In this document: positions 1-8,494 of the stretch, piece by piece | Layout of the letters: every line of letters starts with the position of its first letter | Position numbering within the stretch: position 1 is the stretch's first letter | Assembly: GCA_938010435.1 (NCBI GenBank) | Contig: CALLUS010000005.1 | Location: 62,001 to 126,000 of the forward strand | Reading direction: 5' to 3' | Origin: an uncultured Rhizobiaceae group bacterium | Lineage (GTDB): Bacteria; Pseudomonadota; Alphaproteobacteria; Rhizobiales; Rhizobiaceae | Length of the DNA: 64,000 nt | The notes under the pieces: generated by a model | Told to the model about the DNA's origin: nothing | Database searches by the model: none | What the model saw: the letters and a program-made list of their open reading frames with translations, nothing else | Program-made: the position numbers and the translations under genes

Positions 1-840
1 AACACAATTCGCGCTATAGGTTTTCACGGACAAACGGTGCTCCATAGGCCAGAACAAGGCTTGACCGTTCAACTTGGTGATGGGCAAGCCTTGGCAAATG
101 CTGTTGGTGTGGACGTAATCTACGACATGCGTGCCAAAGACATGACGGTCGGCGGACAAGGTGCGCCACTCGTCCCAATCTACCATCAAGCCTTGGCTGA
201 AAAGATTGCATCTGATTTGCCCGTCGTCTTCGTGAATATCGGTGGTATTTCCAACATCACTTATGTTGGGGCGGACGGTGAATTGTTGGCCTTTGATACG
301 GGGCCGGGCAATGCGTTGATTGATCAATGGGTCCAAGCAAAAGCTGGAATTCCGTTTGATCAAGGTGGCAAGATTGCATCTGAAGGTGTGTTTCTCGCTC
401 CAATCGTTGATCAATATATGAAATCAGACTTCTTTCAGCGCAGTGGGCCGAAGTCTCTTGATCGTAATGATTTCAAACCGTTAGATCCGGGTGCTGCCGA
501 ACTCAGCGACGGCGCGCGATCATTGGCGCGCATCACTGCGCAATCGATCATCCGCTCAACAGATCTCATGCCGGAATTACCAGTGCAATGGATCATCAGT
601 GGCGGCGGGCGATTGAATGAAACGATTATGAATGACCTGGCATTGCTGGCTCAACAACAAGGCGCAAGTGTTGTGACATCTGACAGTCATGACTTAAATG
701 GCGACATGATGGAAGCGGAAGCTTTTGCGTATTTGGCAGTCAGAAGTTTGCGCGACCTGCCATTAACGTTCCCGACGACAACAGGCTGCAAGCAACCCAT
801 ATCGGGCGGGTTGCACGCCAAATCCGATTCTATCCTGTAA
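1..840 (+). CDS. anmK: Anhydro-N-acetylmuramic acid kinase, 5'-truncated by window edge
   Basis: The frame is open from base 1 ([13 protein letters not shown]) and ends at TAA 838-840, so about 279 C-terminal residues are visible and the start lies outside the window. AnmK phosphorylates and opens 1,6-anhydro-MurNAc to MurNAc-6-phosphate in cytosolic cell-wall recycling. Family hallmarks are the GFHGQTV segment, the nucleotide-binding NIGGISN segment followed by FDTGPGN, and a late SGGGRLN loop before the EAFAYLA segment. A GTG at 37 is not the true start because the conserved GFHGQT lies upstream of it. The gene overlaps the tail of the convergent TSUP gene by 11 bases. Identification is confident. 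Confidence 0.93.
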   Translation, partial: NTIRAIGFHGQTVLHRPEQGLTVQLGDGQALANAVGVDVIYDMRAKDMTVGGQGAPLVPIYHQALAEKIASDLPVVFVNIGGISNITYVGADGELLAFDTGPGNALIDQWVQAKAGIPFDQGGKIASEGVFLAPIVDQYMKSDFFQRSGPKSLDRNDFKPLDPGAAELSDGARSLARITAQSIIRSTDLMPELPVQWIISGGGRLNETIMNDLALLAQQQGASVVTSDSHDLNGDMMEAEAFAYLAVRSLRDLPLTFPTTTGCKQPISGGLHAKSDSIL

Positions 841-1603
841 TCAAATATCCGTAGGCGCGCCATAAATAGACGACGCTCACGATGAGACCGAATGAGATCA
901 CAAGCGCACGCATCACTTTTTGTGAAAGTTTCTTGGAAAAACTACCACCAAAAGCGCCACCCAAAGTTGCGCCCACCATCATGGCAATCGCATAAGGCCA
1001 ATCCACCAAACCGCTTGATGCCACAACGACAATACTCACAAGGCTGATCACGGTTCCCGCAGCATTTTTGATCGCATTGGCCAAATGGGCGTTTGTGTAT
1101 CCGGCAATTGTGAAAGACGCTAAAAGAATCACACCAAGGCCAGCGCCGAAATAACCGCCATAGATCGAGAAAAAGAACAGTAAAACGCGCCCAAGGACAT
1201 CGCTGCCATTGGTGCTAAAAATACTTTGAATGAAAGACCGCACTTGATTGCCCAGTGCATAGATCGTGACAGCAACGAGCATCAACCATGGAATGAGAGT
1301 TGTGAAAGTTGATTCGCCCAACTGCAGAAGCAAGAACACACCCACGATGCCACCAGCAGCGCAAATCGATAGGTCAACCCAGAGGCGTCGGCCGAGGCTC
1401 AGCAATTCATCTTTAAAAGCTGGTACGGCCGCCGCATTGCTGGGCAGTAGAGCCACAAAGTTTGTGGCATTGGCAACCAATGGTGGTAGGCCAACTGCCA
1501 TCAAAACGGGAAAGGAAATGAATGTCGCGCCGCCTGCAATTGAATTGAACACACCAGCAACGATGCCAGTGGCAAACAAAAAAGCGAGCGTCGCGTAATC
1601 CAT
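830..1603 (-). CDS. TSUP (TauE/SafE) family membrane transporter
   Basis: A 257-residue polytopic inner-membrane protein with about seven or eight hydrophobic segments, the normal size for the TSUP family (sulfite, sulfonate or other organic-anion export and import). The N-terminal [22 protein letters not shown] is cut here to its key part: a G-x-x-x-G-x-x-N-S-I-A-G-G-G-like loop and FPVL, repeated in weaker form in the second half ([13 protein letters not shown]), as expected for the two-fold inverted TSUP repeat. The start is ATG at 1601-1603. It may share a transcript with the hydrolase gene 24 bases upstream. The substrate cannot be inferred from sequence; no sulfur-oxidation genes are adjacent. 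Confidence 0.85.
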   Translation of the reverse strand: MDYATLAFLFATGIVAGVFNSIAGGATFISFPVLMAVGLPPLVANATNFVALLPSNAAAVPAFKDELLSLGRRLWVDLSICAAGGIVGVFLLLQLGESTFTTLIPWLMLVAVTIYALGNQVRSFIQSIFSTNGSDVLGRVLLFFFSIYGGYFGAGLGVILLASFTIAGYTNAHLANAIKNAAGTVISLVSIVVVASSGLVDWPYAIAMMVGATLGGAFGGSFSKKLSQKVMRALVISFGLIVSVVYLWRAYGYLITG

Positions 1604-1627
1604 ATTCGGCTTTCAGATCAGAAGCGC

Positions 1628-2311
1628 TTAACGCTCCAGCATAGTTTCTTCGACGCCACCTTCAATCAAGCCAAGACGTTTGTCGAGGTAGATTTGGCAT
1701 TCGTCGAGCAACTCATCTTGATGTTCGCTGAAGAAGTGGTTGGCTTCAGGCATTGTGATTTGTGTCGTCGTAATGCCTTTTTGACTGCGCAATTTATCAA
1801 CCAATGTTTGCACATGCTCTGGTTTCGACACGCGATCATCTTCGCCGTGGATAATCAATCCGGAAGAAGGGCAGGGTGCAAGAAACGCAAAATCATAAAT
1901 ATTCGGCTGAGGGGCAATCGAAATATAACCTTCAATCTCAGGGCGACGCATCAAAAGCTGCATACCAATCCATGATCCGAAGGAGAAACCGGCAACCCAG
2001 CAACCGCTTGAATCCGGATGAAGTGTTTGTATCCAATCGAGCGCAGCTGCCGCATCTGATAATTCACCAGCACCGTGATCGAACTCTCCTTGGCTGCGAC
2101 CAACACCGCGGAAATTAAACCGCAATGTTGTAAAGCCACGTTCTTGGAACATGTAGAACAACTTATAGACGATTGGATTGTTCATGGTGCCGCCAAATTG
2201 TGGATGCGGATGCGGATGAAGGATAATCGCAATTGGTGCGTTTTTGTCTTCTGCAGGTTGGTAACGGCCTTCAAGGCGACCTTCGGGGCCAGTAAAAATA
2301 ACTTCAGGCAT
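1628..2311 (-). CDS. Alpha/beta hydrolase (COG2945-like serine hydrolase)
   Basis: 227 residues, cytosolic, no signal peptide. The nucleophile elbow G-F-S-F-G places the serine near residue 110. The later GEDDRVSKPE supplies the likely acid and EANHFF the likely histidine, so the catalytic triad is complete. The N-terminal H-P-H-P-x-F-G-G-T-M-x-N segment followed by FNFRGVGRS is typical of the COG2945 group of small hydrolases with unknown substrates. Start ATG 2309-2311. This gene commonly neighbours the suf operon in Hyphomicrobiales, which is a context link only. The substrate is unknown. Confidence 0.82.
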   Translation of the reverse strand: MPEVIFTGPEGRLEGRYQPAEDKNAPIAIILHPHPHPQFGGTMNNPIVYKLFYMFQERGFTTLRFNFRGVGRSQGEFDHGAGELSDAAAALDWIQTLHPDSSGCWVAGFSFGSWIGMQLLMRRPEIEGYISIAPQPNIYDFAFLAPCPSSGLIIHGEDDRVSKPEHVQTLVDKLRSQKGITTTQITMPEANHFFSEHQDELLDECQIYLDKRLGLIEGGVEETMLER

Positions 2312-2421
2312 TTAATGCTCCTATTGCACCGGGTTGGAAGCCGCAGGACGAAACCGCGTCAATTGGCGCGTCAATCTCTGTCCAAAAATCCAACACTTGG
2401 CTTGACGTTTGGACGGGCAAT

Positions 2422-2449
2422 TTCTAACCTAGTTTAGAATTATTCAAAA
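2422..2449. promoter_or_regulatory. Candidate Irr iron-control element (ICE) before suf operon
   Basis: TTTAGAA-tta-TTCAAAA at 2433-2449 differs at one base from the symmetric form TTTAGAA-N3-TTCTAAA, the iron-control element bound by the Fur-family haem sensor Irr in rhizobia. A further half site, TTCTAA at 2422-2427, forms a second palindrome with TTTAGAA, giving three half sites in 28 bases. It lies about 155 bases before the first suf gene. Irr control of suf operons is established in Agrobacterium; use of this site here is inference. Confidence 0.5.
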
Positions 2450-2509
2450 GTTGCGATTTGGTCTCAGTTTGAGTCTGTCACCGCGAAGTCCAGTACATAG
2501 GCCATTTGG

Positions 2510-2526
2510 TTCTTGAAATTCAAGAA
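2510..2526. promoter_or_regulatory. Perfect 17-bp palindrome in suf promoter region
   Basis: TTCTTGAA-A-TTCAAGAA is a perfect inverted repeat with a one-base centre, 76 bases before the first suf gene. This is the size and symmetry of a dimeric regulator's operator. I cannot assign it to a regulator; RirA or another Rrf2-type iron-sulfur regulator is possible given the operon. No T-run follows, so it is not a terminator. Confidence 0.4.
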
Positions 2527-2602
2527 AATTGGCAGGTTTCTTTGCGAATAGATAATAAAGTACCGGATCAAAGCCATTAGCACAGTTTTAGAGAGCAGAA
2601 TT

Positions 2603-3805
2603 ATGACGGGCAACCGCGCCTATCTCGATCACAATGCTACGTCCGTTCTGCGCCCCGCAGCACGGGATGCAATGATTGATGCGATAGAAAGCAGCGGCAA
2701 TCCTTCATCAGTGCATGGCGAAGGGCGCAATGCGCGCCGTTTGGTTGAGAAAGCCAGAAGCGAAGTTGCTGCTCTGGTCAACGTGGACACTGATTCTGTC
2801 ACGTTCACATCAGGTGCAACTGAGGCCGCGCATTTGGCATTGACCCCGCACATTCGCAATAGCGGTATCTTACAACCTGCAGGCGTTTTATATGTGCTGG
2901 AAACTGAACATCCATGCGTTTTGGCAGGCGGTCGGTTCGACCAAGAGCAAATTGTTTCGATTCCCGTGTTGGGCAATGGTGTGATCGACTTTGACGCATT
3001 TGATAAATTGTTGAATGACCATAAAGAAACAAACGGTCGACCCTATGTGGCTGTTCAATTGGTCAACAGTGAAACGGGCGTCATTCAACCTATTACTGAA
3101 ATAGCAAAGAGAACACGCTTCAAAGGCGGCTACACACTTTGTGATGCTGTTCAGGCTGTCGGGCGCATTGCAGTCGATGCCAAAGACCTTGGTGTGGATT
3201 TCATGATCTTGTCCGCGCACAAGATTGGTGGTCCGCAAGGCGTGGGGGCTTTTATCAATGTCCACTCCATATTAGATGTTACACCCGCTGTGCGAGGCGG
3301 AAGCCAAGAGACGAACAAGCGCGCCGGAACAGAAAACGTGCCTGCGATTGCTGGCTTTGGCGCGGCCGCAACCGAAGCTGCAAAAGATATAGCCGATTAC
3401 AGCAAGATAACTGTCCTTCGGGACTCGATTATCAACCAACTCGCCCCTATATGTTCGGCAAATGGTTTGATGGACAATTTAGCAGTGTTTGGCGCCGACG
3501 TAGAATGCGTGGGTAATACGTTATTGTTTGGCTTGAGTGGATTGAAAGCAGAAACGGCTTTGATTGCCTTTGATCTTGATGGCGTGGCGGTTTCCAGTGG
3601 TTCCGCATGTTCATCAGGCAAAGTAGGCAAAAGCCATGTGTTGGAAGCCATGAATGCGGACGCGGACATGGCAAGAGGCGCCATTCGGGTAAGCCTTGGA
3701 TGGAATTCAACCCAAGAAGACGTAGAGAAATTCATCACATCATTTAAGCGCATCGCGAAGCGTTTGAGTGACATGACAAAATCAAAATTATCCGGCGCAG
3801 CATAA
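2603..3805 (+). CDS. Cysteine desulfurase, NifS/IscS-type (first gene of suf operon)
   Basis: A 400-residue PLP enzyme that takes sulfur from L-cysteine as an enzyme persulfide for Fe-S assembly. Visible features: N-terminal YLDHNATS, the PLP lysine in SAHK at about Lys207, and the mobile active-site loop SSGSACSSG with nucleophile Cys336. The long Cys loop marks it as class I (IscS/NifS) rather than class II SufS. Start ATG 2603 has GAGAGCAGAA upstream. It heads the operon 34 bases before sufB. Hyphomicrobiales suf operons often carry this second desulfurase as well as SufS. It could alternatively supply sulfur for tRNA thiolation. No Rrf2 regulator gene sits between it and the hydrolase gene. 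Confidence 0.92.
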   Translation: MTGNRAYLDHNATSVLRPAARDAMIDAIESSGNPSSVHGEGRNARRLVEKARSEVAALVNVDTDSVTFTSGATEAAHLALTPHIRNSGILQPAGVLYVLETEHPCVLAGGRFDQEQIVSIPVLGNGVIDFDAFDKLLNDHKETNGRPYVAVQLVNSETGVIQPITEIAKRTRFKGGYTLCDAVQAVGRIAVDAKDLGVDFMILSAHKIGGPQGVGAFINVHSILDVTPAVRGGSQETNKRAGTENVPAIAGFGAAATEAAKDIADYSKITVLRDSIINQLAPICSANGLMDNLAVFGADVECVGNTLLFGLSGLKAETALIAFDLDGVAVSSGSACSSGKVGKSHVLEAMNADADMARGAIRVSLGWNSTQEDVEKFITSFKRIAKRLSDMTKSKLSGAA

Positions 3806-3839
3806 TGCGTCAGAAAACCGGAAGTTTGGAGACACCAAA

Positions 3840-5399
3840 ATGGTAGCTGTTCAGGAAACCATCGACACCGTTAAAACGCTGGATATCGACCAGTATAAAT
3901 ACGGGTTCTCGACAGATATTGAATCTGAAAAAGCACCCAAAGGTTTGGATGAAAACACCATTCGCTTCATTTCGGCGAAAAAAGATGAACCAGAGTGGAT
4001 GCTGCAATGGCGTTTGGATGCGTTCGAGCGTTGGAAAACCATGACTGAGCCTGATTGGGCGCGGGTTGCCTACGACAAGATCGACTATCAAGACATCTAC
4101 TACTATGCCGCTCCGAAGAATTTCGAAGATGGACCGAAGTCACTTGATGAGGTTGATCCGGAGCTTCTGCGCACTTACGAAAAGCTGGGTATTCCGTTGC
4201 AAGAGCAAGAAGTTCTGGCTGGCGTGACCAAAACAAAAGAAGCGTTGGCGAAGAAAGAAGCAGCTGAGCGTGACGAAGACCCCGATGCGTTTGGGGGGAG
4301 TGACAACATTTATAAGTCAGGCCGTGTTGCGGTTGATGCTGTGTTTGATTCCGTTTCCGTGGTGACGACATTTCGTGAAGAGCTGGCCAAATCCGGTGTG
4401 ATTTTCTGCTCAATTTCGGATGCGATCAAAGAATATCCGGACCTCATCAAAAAATACATGGCGTCCGTTGTACCAGTCACGGACAATTATTTCGCCACGT
4501 TGAACTGCGCTGTTTTTACCGATGGATCGTTCGTATACATTCCAAAGGGCGTTCGTTGCCCCATGGAACTGTCCACCTATTTCCGTATCAACGAGGAAAA
4601 CACAGGTCAGTTCGAACGCACGTTGATCATCGCGGAAGAAGGGTCTTACGTTTCATATCTTGAAGGTTGCACAGCGCCACAACGGGACGAAAACCAACTT
4701 CACGCAGCCGTTGTTGAACTGATCGCGATGGATGATGCAGAAATCAAATACTCCACCGTTCAAAACTGGTATCCCGGTGATGAAAACGGCAAGGGCGGCA
4801 TCTATAACTTCGTGACCAAACGCGCCGATTGCCGTGGCAAGAATTCCAAAGTGTCATGGACACAGGTTGAAACCGGTTCTGCCGTCACATGGAAATACCC
4901 AAGTTGTATTTTGCGCGGCGATGGCTCTCGTGGTGAATTCTATTCAATCGCGGTGTCCAACGGCATGCAACAAGTGGATAGCGGCACGAAAATGCTGCAT
5001 CTCGGCAAAAACACAACAAGTCGCATCATCTCCAAAGGCATTTCTGCAGGGCGTTCGCAAAACACCTATCGCGGGCAGGTGAGCATTGGCCGCAAGGCCG
5101 ATACGGCTCGAAACTTCACCCAGTGTGACAGCCTGTTGATCGGCAACCAATGTGGTGCGCACACAGTGCCGTACATCGAAGCCAAGAACAAAGACGCACA
5201 ATTGGAACACGAGGCCACAACCTCAAAAATTTCCGACGACCAACTCTTCTACTGTCTCCAACGCGGCATCCCAGAAGAAGAAGCGATTGCGCTCATCGTG
5301 AATGGCTTTGTGAAAGAAGTGATCCAAGAACTCCCAATGGAATTCGCCGTCGAAGCGCAAAAGCTGATTGGGATTAGTTTGGAAGGGAGTGTTGGTTAA
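3840..5399 (+). CDS. sufB: Fe-S cluster scaffold subunit SufB
   Basis: 519 residues, slightly longer than the usual 480-500. SufB is the scaffold core of the SufBC2D complex, on which nascent Fe-S clusters are built in the cytosol. The long beta-helix region contains the conserved stretches [19 protein letters not shown] (cut), SYLEGCTAP with a cluster-relevant Cys, and the C-terminal [19 protein letters not shown] region (cut), followed by the helical [14 protein letters not shown]. The start at ATG 3840 follows GGAGACACCAAA. The sufB-sufC pair, normally adjacent, is separated here by about 1 kb holding two small genes and a GIY-YIG unit. Confidence 0.96.
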   Translation: MVAVQETIDTVKTLDIDQYKYGFSTDIESEKAPKGLDENTIRFISAKKDEPEWMLQWRLDAFERWKTMTEPDWARVAYDKIDYQDIYYYAAPKNFEDGPKSLDEVDPELLRTYEKLGIPLQEQEVLAGVTKTKEALAKKEAAERDEDPDAFGGSDNIYKSGRVAVDAVFDSVSVVTTFREELAKSGVIFCSISDAIKEYPDLIKKYMASVVPVTDNYFATLNCAVFTDGSFVYIPKGVRCPMELSTYFRINEENTGQFERTLIIAEEGSYVSYLEGCTAPQRDENQLHAAVVELIAMDDAEIKYSTVQNWYPGDENGKGGIYNFVTKRADCRGKNSKVSWTQVETGSAVTWKYPSCILRGDGSRGEFYSIAVSNGMQQVDSGTKMLHLGKNTTSRIISKGISAGRSQNTYRGQVSIGRKADTARNFTQCDSLLIGNQCGAHTVPYIEAKNKDAQLEHEATTSKISDDQLFYCLQRGIPEEEAIALIVNGFVKEVIQELPMEFAVEAQKLIGISLEGSVG

Positions 5400-5687
5400 G
5401 TGTTATCGGGTGGCGACAATTCAAATGCTGACTTAGCTATTGCTGTGGCTCGGAGTAAAACTCTTGATCCAGAAACAAACGCTAAACTTTATGCATCTGA
5501 TGCAAGATACACGTTAGTATTTGCGGTTCTCGCGATCTTCATTTTCTCAGCGCTACTGAGCTACATCGAACCGATTTTTCTTTGGGCAGCGATGCCTGCA
5601 GCGGTCACTTTGGTTTTTGTCCTGCTGAGACAAATCCAACGACAGTTGAATCGTAAGAGGATGATGGACGAGGTCGCGAAAAAATGA
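5400..5687 (+). CDS. Small two-helix membrane protein in suf operon
   Basis: 95 residues, not recognised. A soluble N-terminal part of about 40 residues (Asn/Asp/Ala-rich) is followed by two predicted membrane helices at about 41-60 and 62-80 and a basic tail (RQIQRQLNRKRMMDEVAKK). The start is GTG directly after the sufB stop (TAA-GTG) with GGGAG about 10 bases upstream, and the stop overlaps the next ATG by four bases (ATGA). Both junctions suggest translational coupling and support a real gene. Function unknown; its position inside a suf operon is the only clue. Confidence 0.62.
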   Translation: MLSGGDNSNADLAIAVARSKTLDPETNAKLYASDARYTLVFAVLAIFIFSALLSYIEPIFLWAAMPAAVTLVFVLLRQIQRQLNRKRMMDEVAKK

Positions 5688-5899
5688 CCCCGCGCGAACT
5701 CTTATCCAAACCATGGGTGCGCATAGTCGCATTTCTTTGGGGCATTGTGTTTCCCATCGTGTTCGTCGGCTTGCCATTGATGAAAGTGGTGACAGGCGAG
5801 GCCGAGTTTTCGATGGGGCCGATTTGGGCGCTGGTATTGTGGGTGATCAGTCCATTCGCAGTGTCGATTGTTTTGAAATATGCGCGGGGTGGAAATTGA
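5684..5899 (+). CDS. Small two-helix membrane protein in suf operon
   Basis: 71 residues with a short N-terminal cytosolic arm (MTPRELLSKPWVR) and two strong hydrophobic segments at about 14-34 and 45-63, then a short basic end. The start ATG overlaps the previous gene's stop (ATGA), a sign of co-translation. The next element, a REP-like palindrome, starts 19 bases after the stop. I do not recognise a family. It and its partner could be a pair of interacting membrane proteins, but nothing in the sequence shows what they do. Confidence 0.6.
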   Translation: MTPRELLSKPWVRIVAFLWGIVFPIVFVGLPLMKVVTGEAEFSMGPIWALVLWVISPFAVSIVLKYARGGN

Positions 5900-5917
5900 T
5901 AGCTGAATGCACTCCAC

Positions 5918-6001
5918 GTCATTCCGGGGCGCATACTATGCGAACCCGGAAACCAGAGCAGAAAGTTGACCATGCTAAGTGCTGGGTTCTTATGGAGTGA
6001 C
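5918..6001. repeat. REP-like palindromic element, copy 1 (left of GIY-YIG gene)
   Basis: It begins GTCATTCCGGGGCG and holds a hairpin at 5922-5951: arms TTCCGGG / CCCGGAA and, inside, CGCATA / TATGCG around a single base. Downstream it keeps the CTGGGTTC block and a degenerate right end (GGAGTGAC). The GTCATTCCGG / CCCGGAA / CTGGGTTC layout matches the dispersed palindromic repeats found in many alphaproteobacteria beside small GIY-YIG genes. It shares this layout with copy 2 at 6336-6431. Confidence 0.7.
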
Positions 6002-6003
6002 CG

Positions 6004-6330
6004 TTGAGCGGTTGGGTCTACATCATGGCGTCGCGCCGCAACGGAACAATCTACTGTGGGGTGACAAGCGATCTACAAAGCAGAGTATTTGAACACAGAA
6101 ATGAACTGAAACCTGGATTTACAAACAAATATGGCTGCAAGACACTGGTTTGGTATGAACGACACGACAACATCGTTGAAGCCATTCAACGGGAAAAGAA
6201 ATTGAAAAAATACAGACGGGACTGGAAATTGGTACTGATTGAAGGATTTAACCCAGATTGGAACGATTTGTTTGAATCGTGTCTTGAACGGGACAATCCG
6301 AGCGATGTTATAAGAATGAGAAAATCATAA
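6004..6330 (+). CDS. Small GIY-YIG nuclease family protein (COG2827/UPF0213-like)
   Basis: 108 residues, a single GIY-YIG domain with no added DNA-binding domain. The first motif is WVYIM (residues 4-8), the second YCGVT (17-21), then Arg27 in QSRVFEHR and a helix YERHDNIVEAIQREKKLKK carrying the likely metal-binding Glu. The start is TTG at 6004: the in-frame ATG at 6025 would remove the first motif. It is flanked on both sides by the same kind of palindromic repeat, an arrangement typical of these genes, which suggests the gene and repeats travel or persist together. Its insertion separates sufB from sufC. Whether it acts on the flanking palindromes is inference. Confidence 0.85.
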   Translation: MSGWVYIMASRRNGTIYCGVTSDLQSRVFEHRNELKPGFTNKYGCKTLVWYERHDNIVEAIQREKKLKKYRRDWKLVLIEGFNPDWNDLFESCLERDNPSDVIRMRKS

Positions 6331-6335
6331 AATCC

Positions 6336-6431
6336 GTCATTCCGGAGCGCGTTCAAGGCGAACCCGGAATCTAGGACAGAGAATTCTCGGTGCTGGGTTT
6401 CGGGTTCATACTTCGTATGCCCCGAAATGAC
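6336..6431. repeat. REP-like palindromic element, copy 2 (right of GIY-YIG gene)
   Basis: A 96-base element with terminal inverted repeats: GTCATTCCGG on the left and CCCCGAAATGAC on the right. Internal blocks AACCCGGAATCTAG and CTGGGTTTCGGG are also shared with copy 1. The right half folds as TTCGGG ... CCCGAA with an inner perfect CATAC-TTC-GTATG stem. This copy is better preserved at its right end than copy 1. It ends 29 bases before sufC, so it lies in the sufC leader. Confidence 0.72.
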
Positions 6432-6460
6432 GAAACAAAGATGGAAAAGAAGAAGTAAAA

Positions 6461-7216
6461 ATGTTAGAAATTAAAAACCTTCATGTCCGTATTGAAGAAG
6501 ACGGAACTGAAATCATCAAAGGTCTGAACTTGTCCGTCGCGGCGGGTGAAGTGGCTGCGATTATGGGGCCGAACGGGTCTGGTAAATCCACATTGTCTTA
6601 CGTGCTGTCTGGCAAGGAAGATTACGAAGTGACCGAAGGGTCCATCACGTACAATGGCCAAGATCTGTTGGAACTTGATGTGGCTGAACGTGCTGCCGCT
6701 GGCGTATTCCTTGCGTTCCAATATCCCGTAGAAATTCCCGGTGTCCCAACCATGACTTTCCTTAAAGAAGCCATGAACGCACAGCGCAAAGAGCGCGGTG
6801 AAGCTGAATTGACCACACCTGATTTCATCAAACGTGTTCGCGCTGCGGCTGGCGATTTGAAAATCGATTTCAACATGTTGAAGCGTCCAGTGAACGTTGG
6901 CTTCTCCGGTGGCGAAAAGAAACGTGCAGAAATTCTACAAATGTCATTGCTGGAACCAAAGCTCTGTATCTTGGATGAAACAGATTCAGGTCTCGATATT
7001 GATGCGCTGAAAATCGTATCCGATGGTGTGAACCATCTGCGTGACCCGAACCGCGCAGTCATCGTGATCACCCACTACCAGCGTTTGCTCGATCATATCG
7101 TTCCAGACAGCGTGCATGTTTTGTCCAACGGCCAAATCGTCAAATCTGGCGATAAATCTTTGGCGATAGAACTGGAAGAAAAAGGCTACGCCGACATCAT
7201 CGCGGCAGCAGCATAA
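6461..7216 (+). CDS. sufC: Fe-S assembly ATPase SufC
   Basis: 251 residues, the normal SufC length. SufC is the ABC-type ATPase that binds SufB and SufD and drives the conformational change for cluster assembly. Walker A is GPNGSGKS at 36-43. The signature motif is the SufC-specific FSGGEKKRAEILQM, followed by Walker B CILDETDSGLDIDAL with the usual SufC aspartate in place of the commoner proline-rich D-loop, and an ITHYQRLL H-loop. The start ATG lies just after the second REP element with AAGAAGAAG upstream. It is followed 12 bases later by sufD. Confidence 0.97.
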   Translation: MLEIKNLHVRIEEDGTEIIKGLNLSVAAGEVAAIMGPNGSGKSTLSYVLSGKEDYEVTEGSITYNGQDLLELDVAERAAAGVFLAFQYPVEIPGVPTMTFLKEAMNAQRKERGEAELTTPDFIKRVRAAAGDLKIDFNMLKRPVNVGFSGGEKKRAEILQMSLLEPKLCILDETDSGLDIDALKIVSDGVNHLRDPNRAVIVITHYQRLLDHIVPDSVHVLSNGQIVKSGDKSLAIELEEKGYADIIAAAA

Positions 7217-7228
7217 GGCAACACGACC

Positions 7229-8494
7229 ATGACAGCCCACACACCGCGCATCCTCACCGATGCGGAAACATCATTGCTCGACGCTTACGTCGCTGCCGGA
7301 AACACCAATGCTGCGCGCGATGCAGCCATTGCGCAACTGAAAGACAATGGCTTGCCAACACGCCGTGTTGAAGCATTCCATTACACTGATCTGCGCGCAT
7401 TGTTGAAAGCTGGTTACTCAGTCGCCTCGCGTCCAACAGAAGAGCTTGCGAAAACAGTCGGTGCGCAATTTCCGCGTCTGGTGACAGGTGCATCCGTTCA
7501 GCATTTCCGCGATGGTCACTTCTTCGATTTTGGAGAAGCTCTGCCAAAAGGCGCAACTGTTGTTGCGGAATTGCCGGAAGCGAAGCCGCTCGGTGGAAAT
7601 GAAGATGCAACAGCACTCATCAACACAGCGTTTGCTCAGGATGGTTTGACCCTCTCCATCGCCGAAGGTGCTGAGATCGAACAGACAATTGGTTTGGCCT
7701 ATGCCCATACGGGCAGCGCGAACACGATTGCGGCCCAACGTTTTGCAATTAACGCTGCTGCGAACTCCACCAGCACGATTGTCTATCGCGCAGTTGGTCT
7801 GGAAGATGTGCAATATTTGTCATCATCTGTTGTCGATTTGGACATTGCTGATGGTGCGACTGTCACGTTCACGATGTCCATCGAAGAAGGCAACTTGGCC
7901 CAACGTTTGGGACGGTTGAACGTCTCCCTTGGCAATGGTGCGAAGCTCAACCTGTTCATTCTCAATGTGGGCGGCAAGCTCGTGCGTCAAGAAGTGAATT
8001 TTGATGTTGTTGGCGAAAATGTCGATTTGAACATTTCAGGCGTCAATCTCATCGGTGGCGAATCTCATATTGATGTCACATCGCGCATAACCCATCACAC
8101 GCCCAACACCAATTCGACTGAGACTTTCCGCAACGTGGCAACAGGCCGTGGACGCGGTGTGTTCCAAGGACAAATCAATGTGCGCCAAGCAGCTCAACTG
8201 ACCGATGCACGCATGGCTTGCAACACATTGTTGTTGTCAGATGATTGTGATTTTTCCGCCAAGCCAGAACTCGAAATCTTCGCCGATGACGTGCAATGTG
8301 CCCACGGTGCAACGGTGACTGATCTTGAAGACAGCTATATGTTCTATCTCATGGCGCGAGGCATTTCGGAAACGAATGCCCGCCGCATGTTGATCAAAGC
8401 ATTCGTCGCTGAAATCGTTGAAGATCTGGAAGACAAAGGTCTTGCAGAAGGTTTGGAAGGTCGCATCGACACTTGGATGGAAAAACATGTCTGA
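7229..8494 (+). CDS. sufD: Fe-S assembly subunit SufD
   Basis: 421 residues, a SufB paralogue and third member of SufBC2D, needed for iron delivery to the scaffold. The helical N-terminus has the PTRRVEAFHYTDLR motif seen in SufD. The beta-helix core follows, and the C-terminal domain contains DDVQCAHGATVTDLEDSYMFYLMARG (cut), with the conserved Cys and His next to each other, and the helical end ARRMLIKAFVAEIVEDL. Start ATG 7229. The 3' end overlaps sufS by eight bases, which suggests coupled translation. Confidence 0.95.
   Translation: MTAHTPRILTDAETSLLDAYVAAGNTNAARDAAIAQLKDNGLPTRRVEAFHYTDLRALLKAGYSVASRPTEELAKTVGAQFPRLVTGASVQHFRDGHFFDFGEALPKGATVVAELPEAKPLGGNEDATALINTAFAQDGLTLSIAEGAEIEQTIGLAYAHTGSANTIAAQRFAINAAANSTSTIVYRAVGLEDVQYLSSSVVDLDIADGATVTFTMSIEEGNLAQRLGRLNVSLGNGAKLNLFILNVGGKLVRQEVNFDVVGENVDLNISGVNLIGGESHIDVTSRITHHTPNTNSTETFRNVATGRGRGVFQGQINVRQAAQLTDARMACNTLLLSDDCDFSAKPELEIFADDVQCAHGATVTDLEDSYMFYLMARGISETNARRMLIKAFVAEIVEDLEDKGLAEGLEGRIDTWMEKHV

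Noticed and set aside
1266-1598. 110-codon plus-strand ORF opposite the TSUP gene
   Set aside because: Antisense shadow of a well-supported membrane protein gene; its composition (Arg/Thr/Pro-rich, no motif) fits a shadow frame.
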